Below are positions 1-8,629 of a stretch of DNA of 64,000 bases, in pieces (the stretch's first letter is position 1; each line of letters begins with the position of its first letter). The position numbers and the translations under genes were made by a program. Where the stretch lies: NCBI GenBank assembly GCA_018609055.1, contig JABAYJ010000006.1:136805-200804 (forward strand). The letters run 5' to 3'. This stretch comes from Flavobacteriales bacterium (lineage in GTDB: Bacteria > Bacteroidota > Bacteroidia > Flavobacteriales_D > CAJJDF01). The notes beneath the pieces are model-generated. The model made no database searches. It saw only the letters and a list, made by a program, of their open reading frames with translations, and was not told the DNA's origin.

Positions 1-1131
1 CTGACCATCTCTATTTTCAGAAAGCATTGGTCTACTATACTCACCTTCTTGCAAATCATCAATAATTAAAAAAACTTGTTTATCCACTTGGTTCATTTCA
101 AACATAGAAGAACCAGCTTGTTGGTTATAAATAAGACCTCCATTAAATTTAGTTTCTTTATCATCCGAAAATCTTTCTGCTGCTTCAGCAAATGTATAAA
201 CCCCACTATCTATCAAAGCTTTTACACTATCAAGAAATGACTTAGCTGCCATTACTTCCAATGCGCTAATCTTAGGGATTAATAATATATGTCTTCCACG
301 GTACTGATCTCCTCTTCTTTCAAATAGTTCTAAAATATGATATCCGTAATCAGTTTCAAACACTTCAGAAACTTCTCCTTCTTTAATTTTAAAAGCTGCT
401 CTATCAAATTCTGGCACAAAAGTTCCTCTTGTTACCCAATCAAATTCACCTCCTTTACTACTTGATCCTGGGTCATTAGAATATAATACTGCAGTGGAAG
501 AAAACATTCTTTCTCCTTTCATTATCTCTTCTCTCCAACCCTCTAATTTTTTCTTAGTTCTCAATTTCTCTGCCTCAGATACTTTAGGAGCACAAGTAAT
601 GTGAGCAACTTCAACTTTGGAACCAACTAAAGGAATACTATCAGGATTTAATCCATTGTAATACTTTTTCACCTCTGATGGAGTAATGTTTATCCCCGAA
701 GTAATTTGCCCTCTCATTCTTTCGGCCTTCATTCTATCTTCAATAGACGTATAAAATTCAGCTTTAATTTCCTCAATCGATTTACCGTAATACTCTTCTA
801 GTTTCTTTCTTCCTCCAATCTGATTTTCAAAATATCTAATTCTGTTTTCTAACTCACCATTAACTTGCTCAGCTGGAATTACAATACTATCCAAATCTGC
901 TTGGTACATTAATAATGATTGAAATAAAATTTCTTCGTAAATCAAGCATCTAGCATTATCACCTAATTGGTAACCTTGCTGCATAGCTTGCACTAACTGC
1001 TCTTCTATTTCTGAATGTAAAATAACTTTATCTCCTACCACTCCGATAGTCCCATCGATTAATGTTCCAGTTTGTGAAAAACTAGATAAAGCAAGTGTTA
1101 GTGATAATAATAGTAACGAAAATTTGTTCAT
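1..1131 (-). CDS. SurA-like periplasmic peptidyl-prolyl isomerase (3' part beyond window)
   Basis: The reading frame is open from the ATG at 1131 down to base 1, so 377 codons are visible and the C-terminus is missing. The product starts with a signal peptide (residues about 1-20, ending SSFSQ). A SurA-type N-terminal helical region follows (about 25-160), then a PpiC/parvulin domain (about 170-270, with GGEFDWVTRGTFVPEFD and the GYHILEL strand). A second parvulin domain begins near 275 (GRHILLIPK). Proteins of this type escort and isomerise outer-membrane proteins in the periplasm. The two-parvulin layout matches SurA, but Bacteroidota often carry several such paralogues, so no symbol is given. 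A TACTTTTG promoter element lies 33 bases upstream. Confidence 0.88.
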   Translation of the reverse strand, partial: MNKFSLLLLSLTLALSSFSQTGTLIDGTIGVVGDKVILHSEIEEQLVQAMQQGYQLGDNARCLIYEEILFQSLLMYQADLDSIVIPAEQVNGELENRIRYFENQIGGRKKLEEYYGKSIEEIKAEFYTSIEDRMKAERMRGQITSGINITPSEVKKYYNGLNPDSIPLVGSKVEVAHITCAPKVSEAEKLRTKKKLEGWREEIMKGERMFSSTAVLYSNDPGSSSKGGEFDWVTRGTFVPEFDRAAFKIKEGEVSEVFETDYGYHILELFERRGDQYRGRHILLIPKISALEVMAAKSFLDSVKALIDSGVYTFAEAAERFSDDKETKFNGGLIYNQQAGSSMFEMNQVDKQVFLIIDDLQEGEYSRPMLSENRDGQ

Positions 1132-1163
1132 TTTATAAGGGTAATTCTTGTATTACAAAGAAA

Positions 1164-1171
1164 CAAAAGTA
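1164..1171 (-). promoter_or_regulatory. Bacteroidota -7 promoter element upstream of the SurA-like gene
   Basis: The minus strand reads TACTTTTG, an exact fit to the Bacteroidota -7 consensus TAnnTTTG. It lies 33 bases before the ATG at 1131. No clear TTG -33 element was found at the usual distance, so this is a candidate only. Confidence 0.4.
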
Positions 1172-1234
1172 TTTTATTCTTCCTTGTTAATTTTTATTAA
1201 ATAATTTGATTTAAAAAAGAGCTAAAATCATCAT

Positions 1235-2368
1235 CTAAACTTTAAACATTTGAAAATTACAGTCTATCGAACCATTCATTAATTCAAAGGATTCAGTCTT
1301 TTCTAAGTCAATTAAATCCATTGCCTCTTGGTTAGAGGTTAAAACTCCTAAATTAAATCCTTTATAATTCTCCTTTAAATAATTTCCAAAACGCTCATAA
1401 AGAACGTTCACTTCATCTTTGTATATTCTTTCTCCGTATGGAGGATTTATAAGGATAGTCCCATTTTGTTCTCTTGAAGAAAACTCAAGGGCATCCTCAA
1501 CTTTAAATCTAATTACTCTATTTAACTCTGGAGTATTTCTCAAATTAGATTGAGCCATTCTTACCGACCTCATAGCTAAATCAGAACCTGAAATAGAAAT
1601 TCCTTTGTCTATATCTATTTTTTCTTTGGCTTCATTTATCACCTTTTTCCAAAGATCAATATCAAAATCTTCCCAGTTAAAAAAACCAAAACTTGTTCTA
1701 TAATATCCTGCAGGAATATTACACAACATCATACCAGCCTCAATTGCTATTGTTCCCGAACCACACATAGGATCAATTAATGGAGAATTTTTGTCCCAAC
1801 CAGATAATGATAACAAACCTGCGGCTAACACTTCATTAAGTGGAGCTTCATTGGTTTCCTTTCGATATCCTCTTTTAAATAAAGGATCTCCAGAACTATC
1901 AAGCAAAATTTGACACTTTTCTCCTCTTATAAAAAGGTTTAACTTAATGTCTGGATCTTTTGGATCAACATTCGGCCTGTCATTAAATTTATCTCTAAAC
2001 CTATCTACAATTGCATCCTTAGTTTTAAGACTAATATATTGTGAGTGAGTGAAAATATCAGAACTAACAGAGTGAGAAATTGCGAAAGTTTTATCTAACC
2101 CAAAAATCTTTTCCCATTCTAATTCTTTAACCTTATCGTAAAGCTCATTTTCATCTTTGGCTGTAAAACTAAACATTGGTTTAAGAATACTAATTGCTGA
2201 TCTAAAATGATAATTACACGCATACATTTGTTCTTTAGTTGCATGAAACTCTATTGCCCTATTAGTAACTCGACATTTGTTAATACCTCGTTCTTGTAAT
2301 TCCAATTTAACAACTTGCTCAAGTCCTTTTAAGGTTTTTACAATATATTTTTCTCTTTCAGCTTTCAT
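1235..2368 (-). CDS. THUMP-domain class I rRNA/RNA guanine methyltransferase (RlmL N-domain/Trm-type family)
   Basis: This 377-residue protein has an N-terminal ferredoxin-like plus THUMP region (about 1-160) that binds RNA. A Rossmann methyltransferase domain follows, with the SAM-binding motif DPMCGSGTIAIEAG (about 200-213) and the catalytic N-P-P-Y motif in ILINPPYGERI near 305-315. Family members methylate guanine N2 in rRNA. It is the length of a stand-alone RlmL-type methylase and lacks the second RlmK domain of the enterobacterial fusion. The target base cannot be read from sequence. Its start lies one base downstream of the stop of the membrane-protein gene at 2370-3050, so the two are probably co-transcribed. 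Confidence 0.88.
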   Translation of the reverse strand: MKAEREKYIVKTLKGLEQVVKLELQERGINKCRVTNRAIEFHATKEQMYACNYHFRSAISILKPMFSFTAKDENELYDKVKELEWEKIFGLDKTFAISHSVSSDIFTHSQYISLKTKDAIVDRFRDKFNDRPNVDPKDPDIKLNLFIRGEKCQILLDSSGDPLFKRGYRKETNEAPLNEVLAAGLLSLSGWDKNSPLIDPMCGSGTIAIEAGMMLCNIPAGYYRTSFGFFNWEDFDIDLWKKVINEAKEKIDIDKGISISGSDLAMRSVRMAQSNLRNTPELNRVIRFKVEDALEFSSREQNGTILINPPYGERIYKDEVNVLYERFGNYLKENYKGFNLGVLTSNQEAMDLIDLEKTESFELMNGSIDCNFQMFKV

Positions 2369-2369
2369 C

Positions 2370-3050
2370 TTATTTGTCTTCTATTTGTAAAGGTCCATTC
2401 TCTCCTAAATCATCATCTTCTACAATTTCAAAATCTGTAAACCCATCAGTTTCGTCAAATGCTGGTGATTTTTTTCCATTTATCATTTCAGAGAATTGTG
2501 TGTACAATAACCTGAAGGATATTATTCCTTTGAAGAAAATACTGATAATGAAAAATACACCTACAACCTTAATAATTGATCCTATAAAAAAAGAATTATA
2601 CAACCCATGAATAGAATCGAATAACCAATTATTAATCCCTATTTGTGCAATAGTTGGATTCAAAACCGAAACCACAAAAAGGACAACAGAAGAAATTGCA
2701 ATTATTAAATCGTATTTTAAATTGTTCTGATTAAAGGAGACAAACTCTTTATTCATCTGGAAATTAAAATTCATAGCACGCTTCCTTTGTTCAATTTTAT
2801 TAATCAAATAAAGAAACAAAACAATGACTCCCATAAAAATTAGAGCATTAATTGAATAACCACTTTCGGCATACTTAATAGTTGCAATAGCAGTTACAGA
2901 GGCTAAAAAATAACTTTGAGTTACTCTTAGAATATATTTTTCAGCATCTCCAATCTTACCTAATATTGCCTTAAGAGCAGTAGTAAACAAAAACCAAATA
3001 ATGTTGAAAGAAATAAAGACTATCCCTAATAGGAAAGCAAATTGAAACAT
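2370..3050 (-). CDS. unrecognised multi-pass inner-membrane protein with acidic tail
   Basis: I do not recognise this 226-residue protein. It has about five hydrophobic segments (near 4-25, 45-62, 68-85, 113-135 and 152-180), a Lys/Arg-rich loop after segment three and a strongly acidic cytoplasmic-looking C-terminus (DFEIVEDDDLGENG near 206-219). There is no cleavable signal peptide. It heads a two-gene operon with the rRNA methyltransferase and has its own promoter candidate at 3073-3104. Function is unknown. Its regular codon use and intact frame argue for a real gene. Confidence 0.75.
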   Translation of the reverse strand: MFQFAFLLGIVFISFNIIWFLFTTALKAILGKIGDAEKYILRVTQSYFLASVTAIATIKYAESGYSINALIFMGVIVLFLYLINKIEQRKRAMNFNFQMNKEFVSFNQNNLKYDLIIAISSVVLFVVSVLNPTIAQIGINNWLFDSIHGLYNSFFIGSIIKVVGVFFIISIFFKGIISFRLLYTQFSEMINGKKSPAFDETDGFTDFEIVEDDDLGENGPLQIEDK

Positions 3051-3072
3051 GTTGTAATTAAATTAATTCGAA

Positions 3073-3104
3073 CAAAAATAAGATTTTATTGCAAAGAAAA
3101 TCAA
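3073..3104 (-). promoter_or_regulatory. Bacteroidota promoter for the 2370-3050 operon
   Basis: On the minus strand TTG (3104-3102) is followed after 21 bases by TATTTTTG (3080-3073). This fits the TTG-N19-21-TAnnTTTG consensus. The ATG at 3050 lies about 23 bases further on, a normal leader length. Confidence 0.5.
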
Positions 3105-3175
3105 CAAATTGACTGTTTGCTTCGCTTAAATAACGAATCAACTGTAATGGAAGTTTTAATTAATGGGTATTTTGA

Positions 3176-3183
3176 TATATTTG
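3176..3183 (+). promoter_or_regulatory. -7 promoter element for the S46 peptidase
   Basis: TATATTTG matches TAnnTTTG exactly and sits 19 bases before the ATG at 3203. A weak TTTT stands at the -33 distance (3154-3157). Confidence 0.45.
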
Positions 3184-3202
3184 TGTAACTAAATTCAACA
3201 CC

Positions 3203-5635
3203 ATGAAACAAACTAAAATCTGGATATTAATAGCTTTATTCTCTATTCCATTTTTGGGACAAGCTACCGAAGGTATGTGGCTTCCAAACCTTATTAAAGC
3301 CCTTAACTATAGCGATATGCAATCTAAAGGATTGATGATTTCGGCAGAGGAAATATACTCTGTAAATCAGTCGAGTATGAAAGATGCAGTAGCCCATTTT
3401 AATGGTGGTTGTACCTCTGAAGTTGTTTCTGATAAAGGATTACTATTTACAAATCATCACTGTGGATATTCGCAAATTGCATCTCATAGTTCTGTTGAAA
3501 ATAATTACTTGAGAGATGGTTTTTGGGCAAAAAACTTTGCCGAAGAAAAAGCTAACAAAGGTTTATACGTAGATTTTATTGTGAGAATAGATGATGTAAC
3601 AACAAAAATGCTTGGTGGAACAAAAAAAGAAGGAGAAACTGAAGCAGCTTTTATTGCAAGAAAAACTAAAGCGCTAATCAAGAGCTTAACAGATGGAACG
3701 AGTTATAAAGCCAAAGTAAAGCCATTTAATTATGGAAATAAATACTTTGCTTTTATTATCGAAAGATTTACTGACATTAGGTTAGTAGGTGCACCACCGT
3801 CATCAATTGGTAAGTTTGGTTTTGATACCGACAATTGGGTATGGCCAAGGCATACTGGAGATTTTTCGGTATTCAGAATTTATGCTGACAAAGAAAATAA
3901 CCCAGCAGAATACTCAAAAGACAATGTTCCTTATACTCCAAAACATTTCTTCCCAATTTCTTTAAAAGGAATAAACGAAGGTGACTTTTCTATGGTTTAT
4001 GGATTCCCAGGAAGAACGGAGCAGTTTTTAAGCTCGTATGCTGTGGATCAAAAAATGAACAAAACCAATCCTGCTAGAATATTGATGAGAGAAAAATCAT
4101 TGGAGGTTATTAATGCTACAATGAAAGAAAGCGAAGCAATGAGAATTAAGTATGCTCCTTACCAATCTCGTGTGAGTAATGCATGGAAAAAATGGAAAGG
4201 GGAAAACTTTGGATTAGAAAAAAAAGGTGCTTTAGCTATCAAAGAAGCGAAAGAAGCAGAGTTTTCTAAAAAAATAAACAACAATGAAACTCTAAAGAAA
4301 AAGTATGGAAACATATTGCCAGAGCTTAAAAAGCTGTATTCGGCAAACGAGAAATACCAAAAAGCTTATGATTACTATATAGAACTTATATATAGCGGAC
4401 CACAATCATTAAGGTATATCAATAGTTTTGTGGGTATAATTGAAAACCATGAAAAACTAAGAGAAAGTGGAAAATTAGATGAAAAAATTGAAGCATTGAA
4501 AAAGAGTTTTAAAGCTTTTTCTGAGGATGAACCAAGACTGGTTTTTGAAAGAAAAATGTGGAAATCATTATACAAAACTGCTCTTAAAAATGTAGATAAA
4601 GAGTTTCATGCAAGTAACCTAACCGGAAACTACCTACAAAACATGAATGAGTTAATTGACGAAATGTTTGACAAATCTATGTTGCTTAATGATGGTAAAT
4701 TAATGAAGAGACTTGATAAGCCAACTGCCAAAAATCTTAACAAGATTAAGAAAGACAAGGCTTATCAAATGGTTCAGTCATTTTATGAGGTGTTACTAGG
4801 AAAAGTATTTCCTACTTACAGAGAAAATCAAACTAAGATTACTGCATTGATGAAAACCTACACTGAAGCAATTATGATTGCTTTCCCTACTGAAAAGTAT
4901 TGGTATGATGCTAATAGTACTTTAAGAGTTTCTTACGGAAAAATAGAAGGTTCTGCTCCAAGAGACGGAATGACTTACACGCATTACACAACTGCAGAAG
5001 GAATACTTGCAAAGTACATCCCTAACAATGACGAGTTTGACGCACCTGAAAAACTACTTAACCTAATTGAGAATAAAGATTATGGTATGTATGCAAATGA
5101 TGACAATAACCTTGTTATTTGCTTCACTGGATCCAACCATACAACTGGAGGTAACTCTGGAAGCCCAGTTATTAATGGAAATGGAGAGTTAATTGGAATT
5201 AACTTTGACCGTAGTTGGGAAAGTACAATGAGTGATGTAATGTTTAGCGAAGAGCTTTGCCGAAACATTACTGTAGATATTAGATATGTACTATTTGTAA
5301 TAGATAAATATGCTGGAGCAACTCATTTAATAGAAGAAATGAACTTAGTAGGAACTCCAAAACTTGATGGTGCAAAAGCTCCTAAAAATGATAATTTGGA
5401 GCAAATAAATAAAGAATTGAAAGCTTCACCAACAAAAGCTTCTCTATACTACAAGAGAGGTCAAGAATATTACGACCAAGGAAAACTAAAAGAAGCAAGA
5501 AATGATTTTGAAACTGCTGCAACAATGGAACCTTCTAATGTTGAATATGCCAAAAAACTTAACTTTGTAAGTGGTTTCATCAAACAAATTGAAGCAATTG
5601 ATAAAGTAGAAGAGGCTCAAGAAGTATCAAAATAA
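3203..5635 (+). CDS. S46 family dipeptidyl-peptidase, predicted DPP11 (Asp/Glu-specific), with C-terminal TPR-like extension
   Basis: This exported 810-residue serine peptidase removes dipeptides from peptide N-termini in the periplasm. A signal peptide (about 1-21) precedes a split trypsin-like domain. The catalytic candidates are His86 (TNHHCGY), Asp220 (RHTGDFSVFR) and Ser652 (GGNSGSPV), with a helical domain between about 290 and 560. In the S46 family the residue 18 positions after the catalytic Ser sets specificity: Gly in DPP7, Arg in DPP11. Here it is Arg670 (NFDRSWE), so an Asp/Glu P1 preference is predicted. The final 70 residues or so (LYYKRGQEYYDQGKLKEA) look like a tetratricopeptide repeat, which is not part of the usual S46 core. 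The stop codon abuts the ATG of the next gene, so they form an operon. Confidence 0.93.
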   Translation: MKQTKIWILIALFSIPFLGQATEGMWLPNLIKALNYSDMQSKGLMISAEEIYSVNQSSMKDAVAHFNGGCTSEVVSDKGLLFTNHHCGYSQIASHSSVENNYLRDGFWAKNFAEEKANKGLYVDFIVRIDDVTTKMLGGTKKEGETEAAFIARKTKALIKSLTDGTSYKAKVKPFNYGNKYFAFIIERFTDIRLVGAPPSSIGKFGFDTDNWVWPRHTGDFSVFRIYADKENNPAEYSKDNVPYTPKHFFPISLKGINEGDFSMVYGFPGRTEQFLSSYAVDQKMNKTNPARILMREKSLEVINATMKESEAMRIKYAPYQSRVSNAWKKWKGENFGLEKKGALAIKEAKEAEFSKKINNNETLKKKYGNILPELKKLYSANEKYQKAYDYYIELIYSGPQSLRYINSFVGIIENHEKLRESGKLDEKIEALKKSFKAFSEDEPRLVFERKMWKSLYKTALKNVDKEFHASNLTGNYLQNMNELIDEMFDKSMLLNDGKLMKRLDKPTAKNLNKIKKDKAYQMVQSFYEVLLGKVFPTYRENQTKITALMKTYTEAIMIAFPTEKYWYDANSTLRVSYGKIEGSAPRDGMTYTHYTTAEGILAKYIPNNDEFDAPEKLLNLIENKDYGMYANDDNNLVICFTGSNHTTGGNSGSPVINGNGELIGINFDRSWESTMSDVMFSEELCRNITVDIRYVLFVIDKYAGATHLIEEMNLVGTPKLDGAKAPKNDNLEQINKELKASPTKASLYYKRGQEYYDQGKLKEARNDFETAATMEPSNVEYAKKLNFVSGFIKQIEAIDKVEEAQEVSK

Positions 5636-6049
5636 ATGAATTCAGCTACTGCCATAATAGATAAGATGTTTTTGAACGATCCATTTAGTCAATGGCTTGG
5701 AATAAAACGCATTGAAGAAAAACCTGGCGAAGTAGTTTTAGAATTAACCGTGAGACATGAAATGCTAAACGGATTTGGAATTGCTCACGGAGGAATTACT
5801 TATTCTTTAGCTGATAGTGCTTTGGCATTCTCTGCAAACGGACATGGAATTCAATCTGTATCTATAGAAACTTCTATTTCGCACACCAAGCCAAGTAAAG
5901 AAGGTGATGTATTGCGAACAAAAGTGAAAGAGGAAAGTTTAACTTCTAAAATTGGGATTTACACCATTCATATTCTAAATCAGCACTCAGTAGTAGTTGC
6001 ATTATTTAAGGGAACAGTTTATAGAACTGGAAAAGAATGGGAGGTATAG
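5636..6049 (+). CDS. PaaI-like hotdog-fold acyl-CoA thioesterase
   Basis: This single hotdog domain of 137 residues is the usual size for PaaI enzymes, which cleave (aryl)acyl-CoA thioesters in the cytoplasm. The diagnostic segment GFGIAHGGITYSLADSALAF (about 46-65) holds the active-site HGG turn and the catalytic Asp position. The ATG follows the upstream TAA directly, so translation is probably coupled. No phenylacetate-degradation genes are nearby, so the substrate and a paa role cannot be inferred. A terminator follows. Confidence 0.88.
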   Translation: MNSATAIIDKMFLNDPFSQWLGIKRIEEKPGEVVLELTVRHEMLNGFGIAHGGITYSLADSALAFSANGHGIQSVSIETSISHTKPSKEGDVLRTKVKEESLTSKIGIYTIHILNQHSVVVALFKGTVYRTGKEWEV

Positions 6050-6098
6050 TTTTAAATTGTAATATTTATTTAGTCAACTATACCTAATCTGTCTCTAG

Positions 6099-6128
6099 AG
6101 AATCTTGAATAAATCAAGATTCTTTTTC
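6099..6128 (+). terminator. intrinsic terminator after the S46 peptidase/thioesterase operon
   Basis: A perfect 10-bp stem, AGAATCTTGA / TCAAGATTCT with a 5-base loop, runs straight into TTTTT. It lies 50 bases past the thioesterase stop. Confidence 0.85.
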
Positions 6129-6193
6129 GTAATCTAAAATTTACTTATCTAATTTATGTAACCAATCCATTACTTCGCGTTATAGATAGTGAA

Positions 6194-6263
6194 GAGGGAA
6201 ACTGGGAGTAAAGGCAAGTGATTAAAAGATACTGCGGTATCGCCCAGTTTCTACTCTTTTTTT
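6194..6263 (+). ncRNA. structured leader RNA / attenuator candidate upstream of the ECF sigma gene
   Basis: A compact foldable element ends 24 bases before the sigma-factor ATG. The outer stem GAAACTGGG (6198-6206) pairs with CCCAGTTTC (6243-6251), with GAG/CTC (6194-6196 with 6254-6256) extending it. An inner hairpin GATAC-TGCG-GTATC (6228-6241) sits inside, and a purine-rich single strand (AGTAAAGGCAAGTG) occupies the 5' arm of the loop. TTTTTTT (6257-6263) follows the outer stem, so the element has the shape of a terminator with a branched loop. It could be a short non-coding RNA or a conditional attenuator of the sigma operon. No known riboswitch consensus was recognised. Confidence 0.45.
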
Positions 6264-6287
6264 ATAACTTCCCTAATCTAACTCAAT

Positions 6288-6857
6288 ATGAACTCAATGA
6301 GTATAACCCAACATATACCACCACAAGCTAAAGTGGATTCACTGGAAGAGTCCTGGATTAAATCAGCTCAGCAAGATTTGAGCGCTTTCGAAAAATTATA
6401 TGACGCTAATTACGAAGCAATTTTTCGATATGCTTATCAAAGGATGGATTCTAAAGACGATGCTGCTGATGTTACTGCACAAGTTTTTCTTAAGGCAATG
6501 ACCAACATAAAAAAGTACAAATTTATGGGGCTAAAGTTTAGCTCATGGCTGTACCGAATTGCAAAGAGCGAAACCTACCAGTTTTTAAAAAACAAATCGA
6601 AGTCGCCAACTATAAATGTAGAAACTGAATCTTTAGCCAATATGGCTCAAGATATTGATGTTCCTATTGCTCTTGGTAACGAAGAATTAATTGCTGCATT
6701 GTCAGAATTAAATGATCAAGAATTAGAACTAGTAGAGATGCGCTATTTTGAACAAAGAAACTTTAAAGAAATAGGCGAAATACTAGATATGACAGAGAAT
6801 AACTCTAAAGTAAAGACTCATAGAGTTATAAAAAAATTACAGAATAAACAGAAGTAA
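6288..6857 (+). CDS. ECF-type RNA polymerase sigma factor
   Basis: This 189-residue sigma-70 family protein has only regions 2 and 4. Region 2 (about 30-100) carries LYDANYEAIFRYAYQRM and the DAADVTAQVFLKA core-binding helix. Region 4 (about 135-187) carries ELVEMRYFEQRNFKEIGEILDM followed by the recognition helix NNSKVKTHRVIKKLQ. ECF factors direct polymerase to a stress- or signal-specific regulon and are usually held inactive by a membrane partner encoded next door. Here the next gene is a single-pass membrane protein. The start is the ATG at 6288; a second ATG at 6297 is possible. The gene lies directly behind the structured leader element. Confidence 0.9.
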   Translation: MNSMSITQHIPPQAKVDSLEESWIKSAQQDLSAFEKLYDANYEAIFRYAYQRMDSKDDAADVTAQVFLKAMTNIKKYKFMGLKFSSWLYRIAKSETYQFLKNKSKSPTINVETESLANMAQDIDVPIALGNEELIAALSELNDQELELVEMRYFEQRNFKEIGEILDMTENNSKVKTHRVIKKLQNKQK

Positions 6858-6928
6858 AAACAATATACACTTGAAATATACTGAGTGTAATAGTTAATAT
6901 AAAAGACAAAGTAAACACCAATAATAAA

Positions 6929-8626
6929 ATGAAAAGAAACATTAACATAGACAGAAAACCACTTGCCAAAGAGGAAATAAATGCAACTAAAGACTTTAGG
7001 TCTTTAGCTAGCAAAGTTGGCATAGCAGGATCTGTTTCACCAAAACCTACTGGCAAAAGCACAGGATGGTTTGCTGGAGGAATTGCTGCTATTGCAATTG
7101 CTGCTGGTATTTATGTTGGAACAAAAACAGATTCGGAACAATTAGTTCAAGAACCAGAAACACTTATTGCTGAAGTAACAGATACTGTGTCCAAAACAAT
7201 TTTTGTAAACCCGCCTATCCCTGAAGCAGACATATCAAATGAATCGTATTATGTAGATGCAGATAATGGAGGTAAAATAAAACATCACACAGGAACTGAA
7301 ATTACTATTCCAGAAGGTGCATTTATGGATGAAGAAGGAAATATTATTACTGGAAAAGTAGAAGTACAATACCGTGAGTTCCATAACCAAACAGAGATTT
7401 TACTTAGTGGAATACCAATGGATTATGATTCTGCAGGAAAAGAACAAGTATTTGAGTCTGCTGGAATGATGGAGATTAGAGGTTACCAAGATGGGAAACG
7501 ACTAAAAATTGTTCCAGACAAAAACTTTAGAATTTGCATGCACTCAAAAAACCCTGATCCAAAATTTAACTTGTATTATTTAGATGAAGAAAAGGAAGAG
7601 TGGAGCTACGAAGGAAAAGATTCTATTGATAATCCTAAAACTGAACAAGGCTCAATAAAAGATGAACCTATTGAAGAAAACATAGCCAAAGTTATTGATA
7701 AGGAAGAAGCACAAACTGAAATCGCAGATGCTGAAGAAGTTGTTGCTGTAATCAAAAAAGAGATTAAGACTTTGAAAAAGGAATCTCCAAGAAAACCACT
7801 GAAAGCAAATCCTAAAAAAAAGAACTTTACAATTGATGTTAAGAAAACTGAATTTCCAGAATTAGTGGTTTACGCAGGTACTATTTTTGAAGTGGTAGAC
7901 AAATCAGATTTGCCAGAAGATACTTATTCTGTAACATGGAATGGTGTTGAATTATTAGAGAAGAACAACTCTTACATTGTTCAATTAAAAAAAGGAGAAA
8001 GAAAAGAGGAGATAAAAGTAATACCTGTACTGGATGGAAAAGATTATGATGAAGCCAAAAAAGAATTTGACTCAAGCTTTACAGATTATAGTAAAAAGCT
8101 TACAGCTAAGAAAGAAGAAGAAAAGCAAGCTGAAGTTAATTTGTCTAAAATAAAAGAACGTTATAAAAAAGAGCAAGAAGCCTACGAAAGAAGAGTTGCA
8201 ATAATGAGAAGCAAAATGGAGTTTCAGGCAGCTGCAAGAGATGAATTAAAAAGAATATTTAACATAAACAGATTTGGAACTTGGAACTGCGACTCCCCTA
8301 TTCCTTACCCAAAAGGTATGTTAGTATTAACTAATTACGAAGATGAAGAAACTGGAGAAACAATTGAGTTTACAAAACTTGATTTAGTGGAAAAAACAAG
8401 AAATGCTTGTTTCCCATTAGATGCATCAAGAATTGGAAGATTGCCTTTTAACCCAAAAAGAGACAATTTATTATGGGGAATTACTCTAGATGGCATGATT
8501 GCTGTTGCAGATACAGAAGACTTCAAAGAAATTGAAAAAGGACAAGAAGCCCATACTTTTAAAATGAAGGTTGTAGATATTAAAGGAAAAACAACTTCGG
8601 AAATACGCGAAATAATAGGAGGATAA
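6929..8626 (+). CDS. single-pass membrane protein with ZU5-like extracytoplasmic domain; anti-sigma candidate
   Basis: This 565-residue protein has a 46-residue N-terminus presumed cytoplasmic (IDRKPLAKEEINATKDFRSL), one membrane helix (about 47-64), then a large outside part. Residues about 105-190 resemble ZU5-type domains of Bacteroidota (TGTEITIPEGAF, YREFHNQTEILLSGIPMDYD, FESAGMMEI). A Lys/Glu-rich linker (about 235-300), a second folded segment and a long heptad-like coiled coil (about 375-440) follow. Its place 71 bases behind an ECF sigma gene and its one-helix topology suggest that the N-terminus binds the sigma factor and the outside part senses an envelope state. That role is inference; no classical zinc anti-sigma or FecR motif is present. 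Confidence 0.7.
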   Translation: MKRNINIDRKPLAKEEINATKDFRSLASKVGIAGSVSPKPTGKSTGWFAGGIAAIAIAAGIYVGTKTDSEQLVQEPETLIAEVTDTVSKTIFVNPPIPEADISNESYYVDADNGGKIKHHTGTEITIPEGAFMDEEGNIITGKVEVQYREFHNQTEILLSGIPMDYDSAGKEQVFESAGMMEIRGYQDGKRLKIVPDKNFRICMHSKNPDPKFNLYYLDEEKEEWSYEGKDSIDNPKTEQGSIKDEPIEENIAKVIDKEEAQTEIADAEEVVAVIKKEIKTLKKESPRKPLKANPKKKNFTIDVKKTEFPELVVYAGTIFEVVDKSDLPEDTYSVTWNGVELLEKNNSYIVQLKKGERKEEIKVIPVLDGKDYDEAKKEFDSSFTDYSKKLTAKKEEEKQAEVNLSKIKERYKKEQEAYERRVAIMRSKMEFQAAARDELKRIFNINRFGTWNCDSPIPYPKGMLVLTNYEDEETGETIEFTKLDLVEKTRNACFPLDASRIGRLPFNPKRDNLLWGITLDGMIAVADTEDFKEIEKGQEAHTFKMKVVDIKGKTTSEIREIIGG

Positions 8627-8629
8627 ACT

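Noticed and set aside
5080..5268. Minus-strand open frame inside the S46 peptidase gene
   Set aside because: It lies wholly antisense to a conserved catalytic region; its composition mirrors the real gene.
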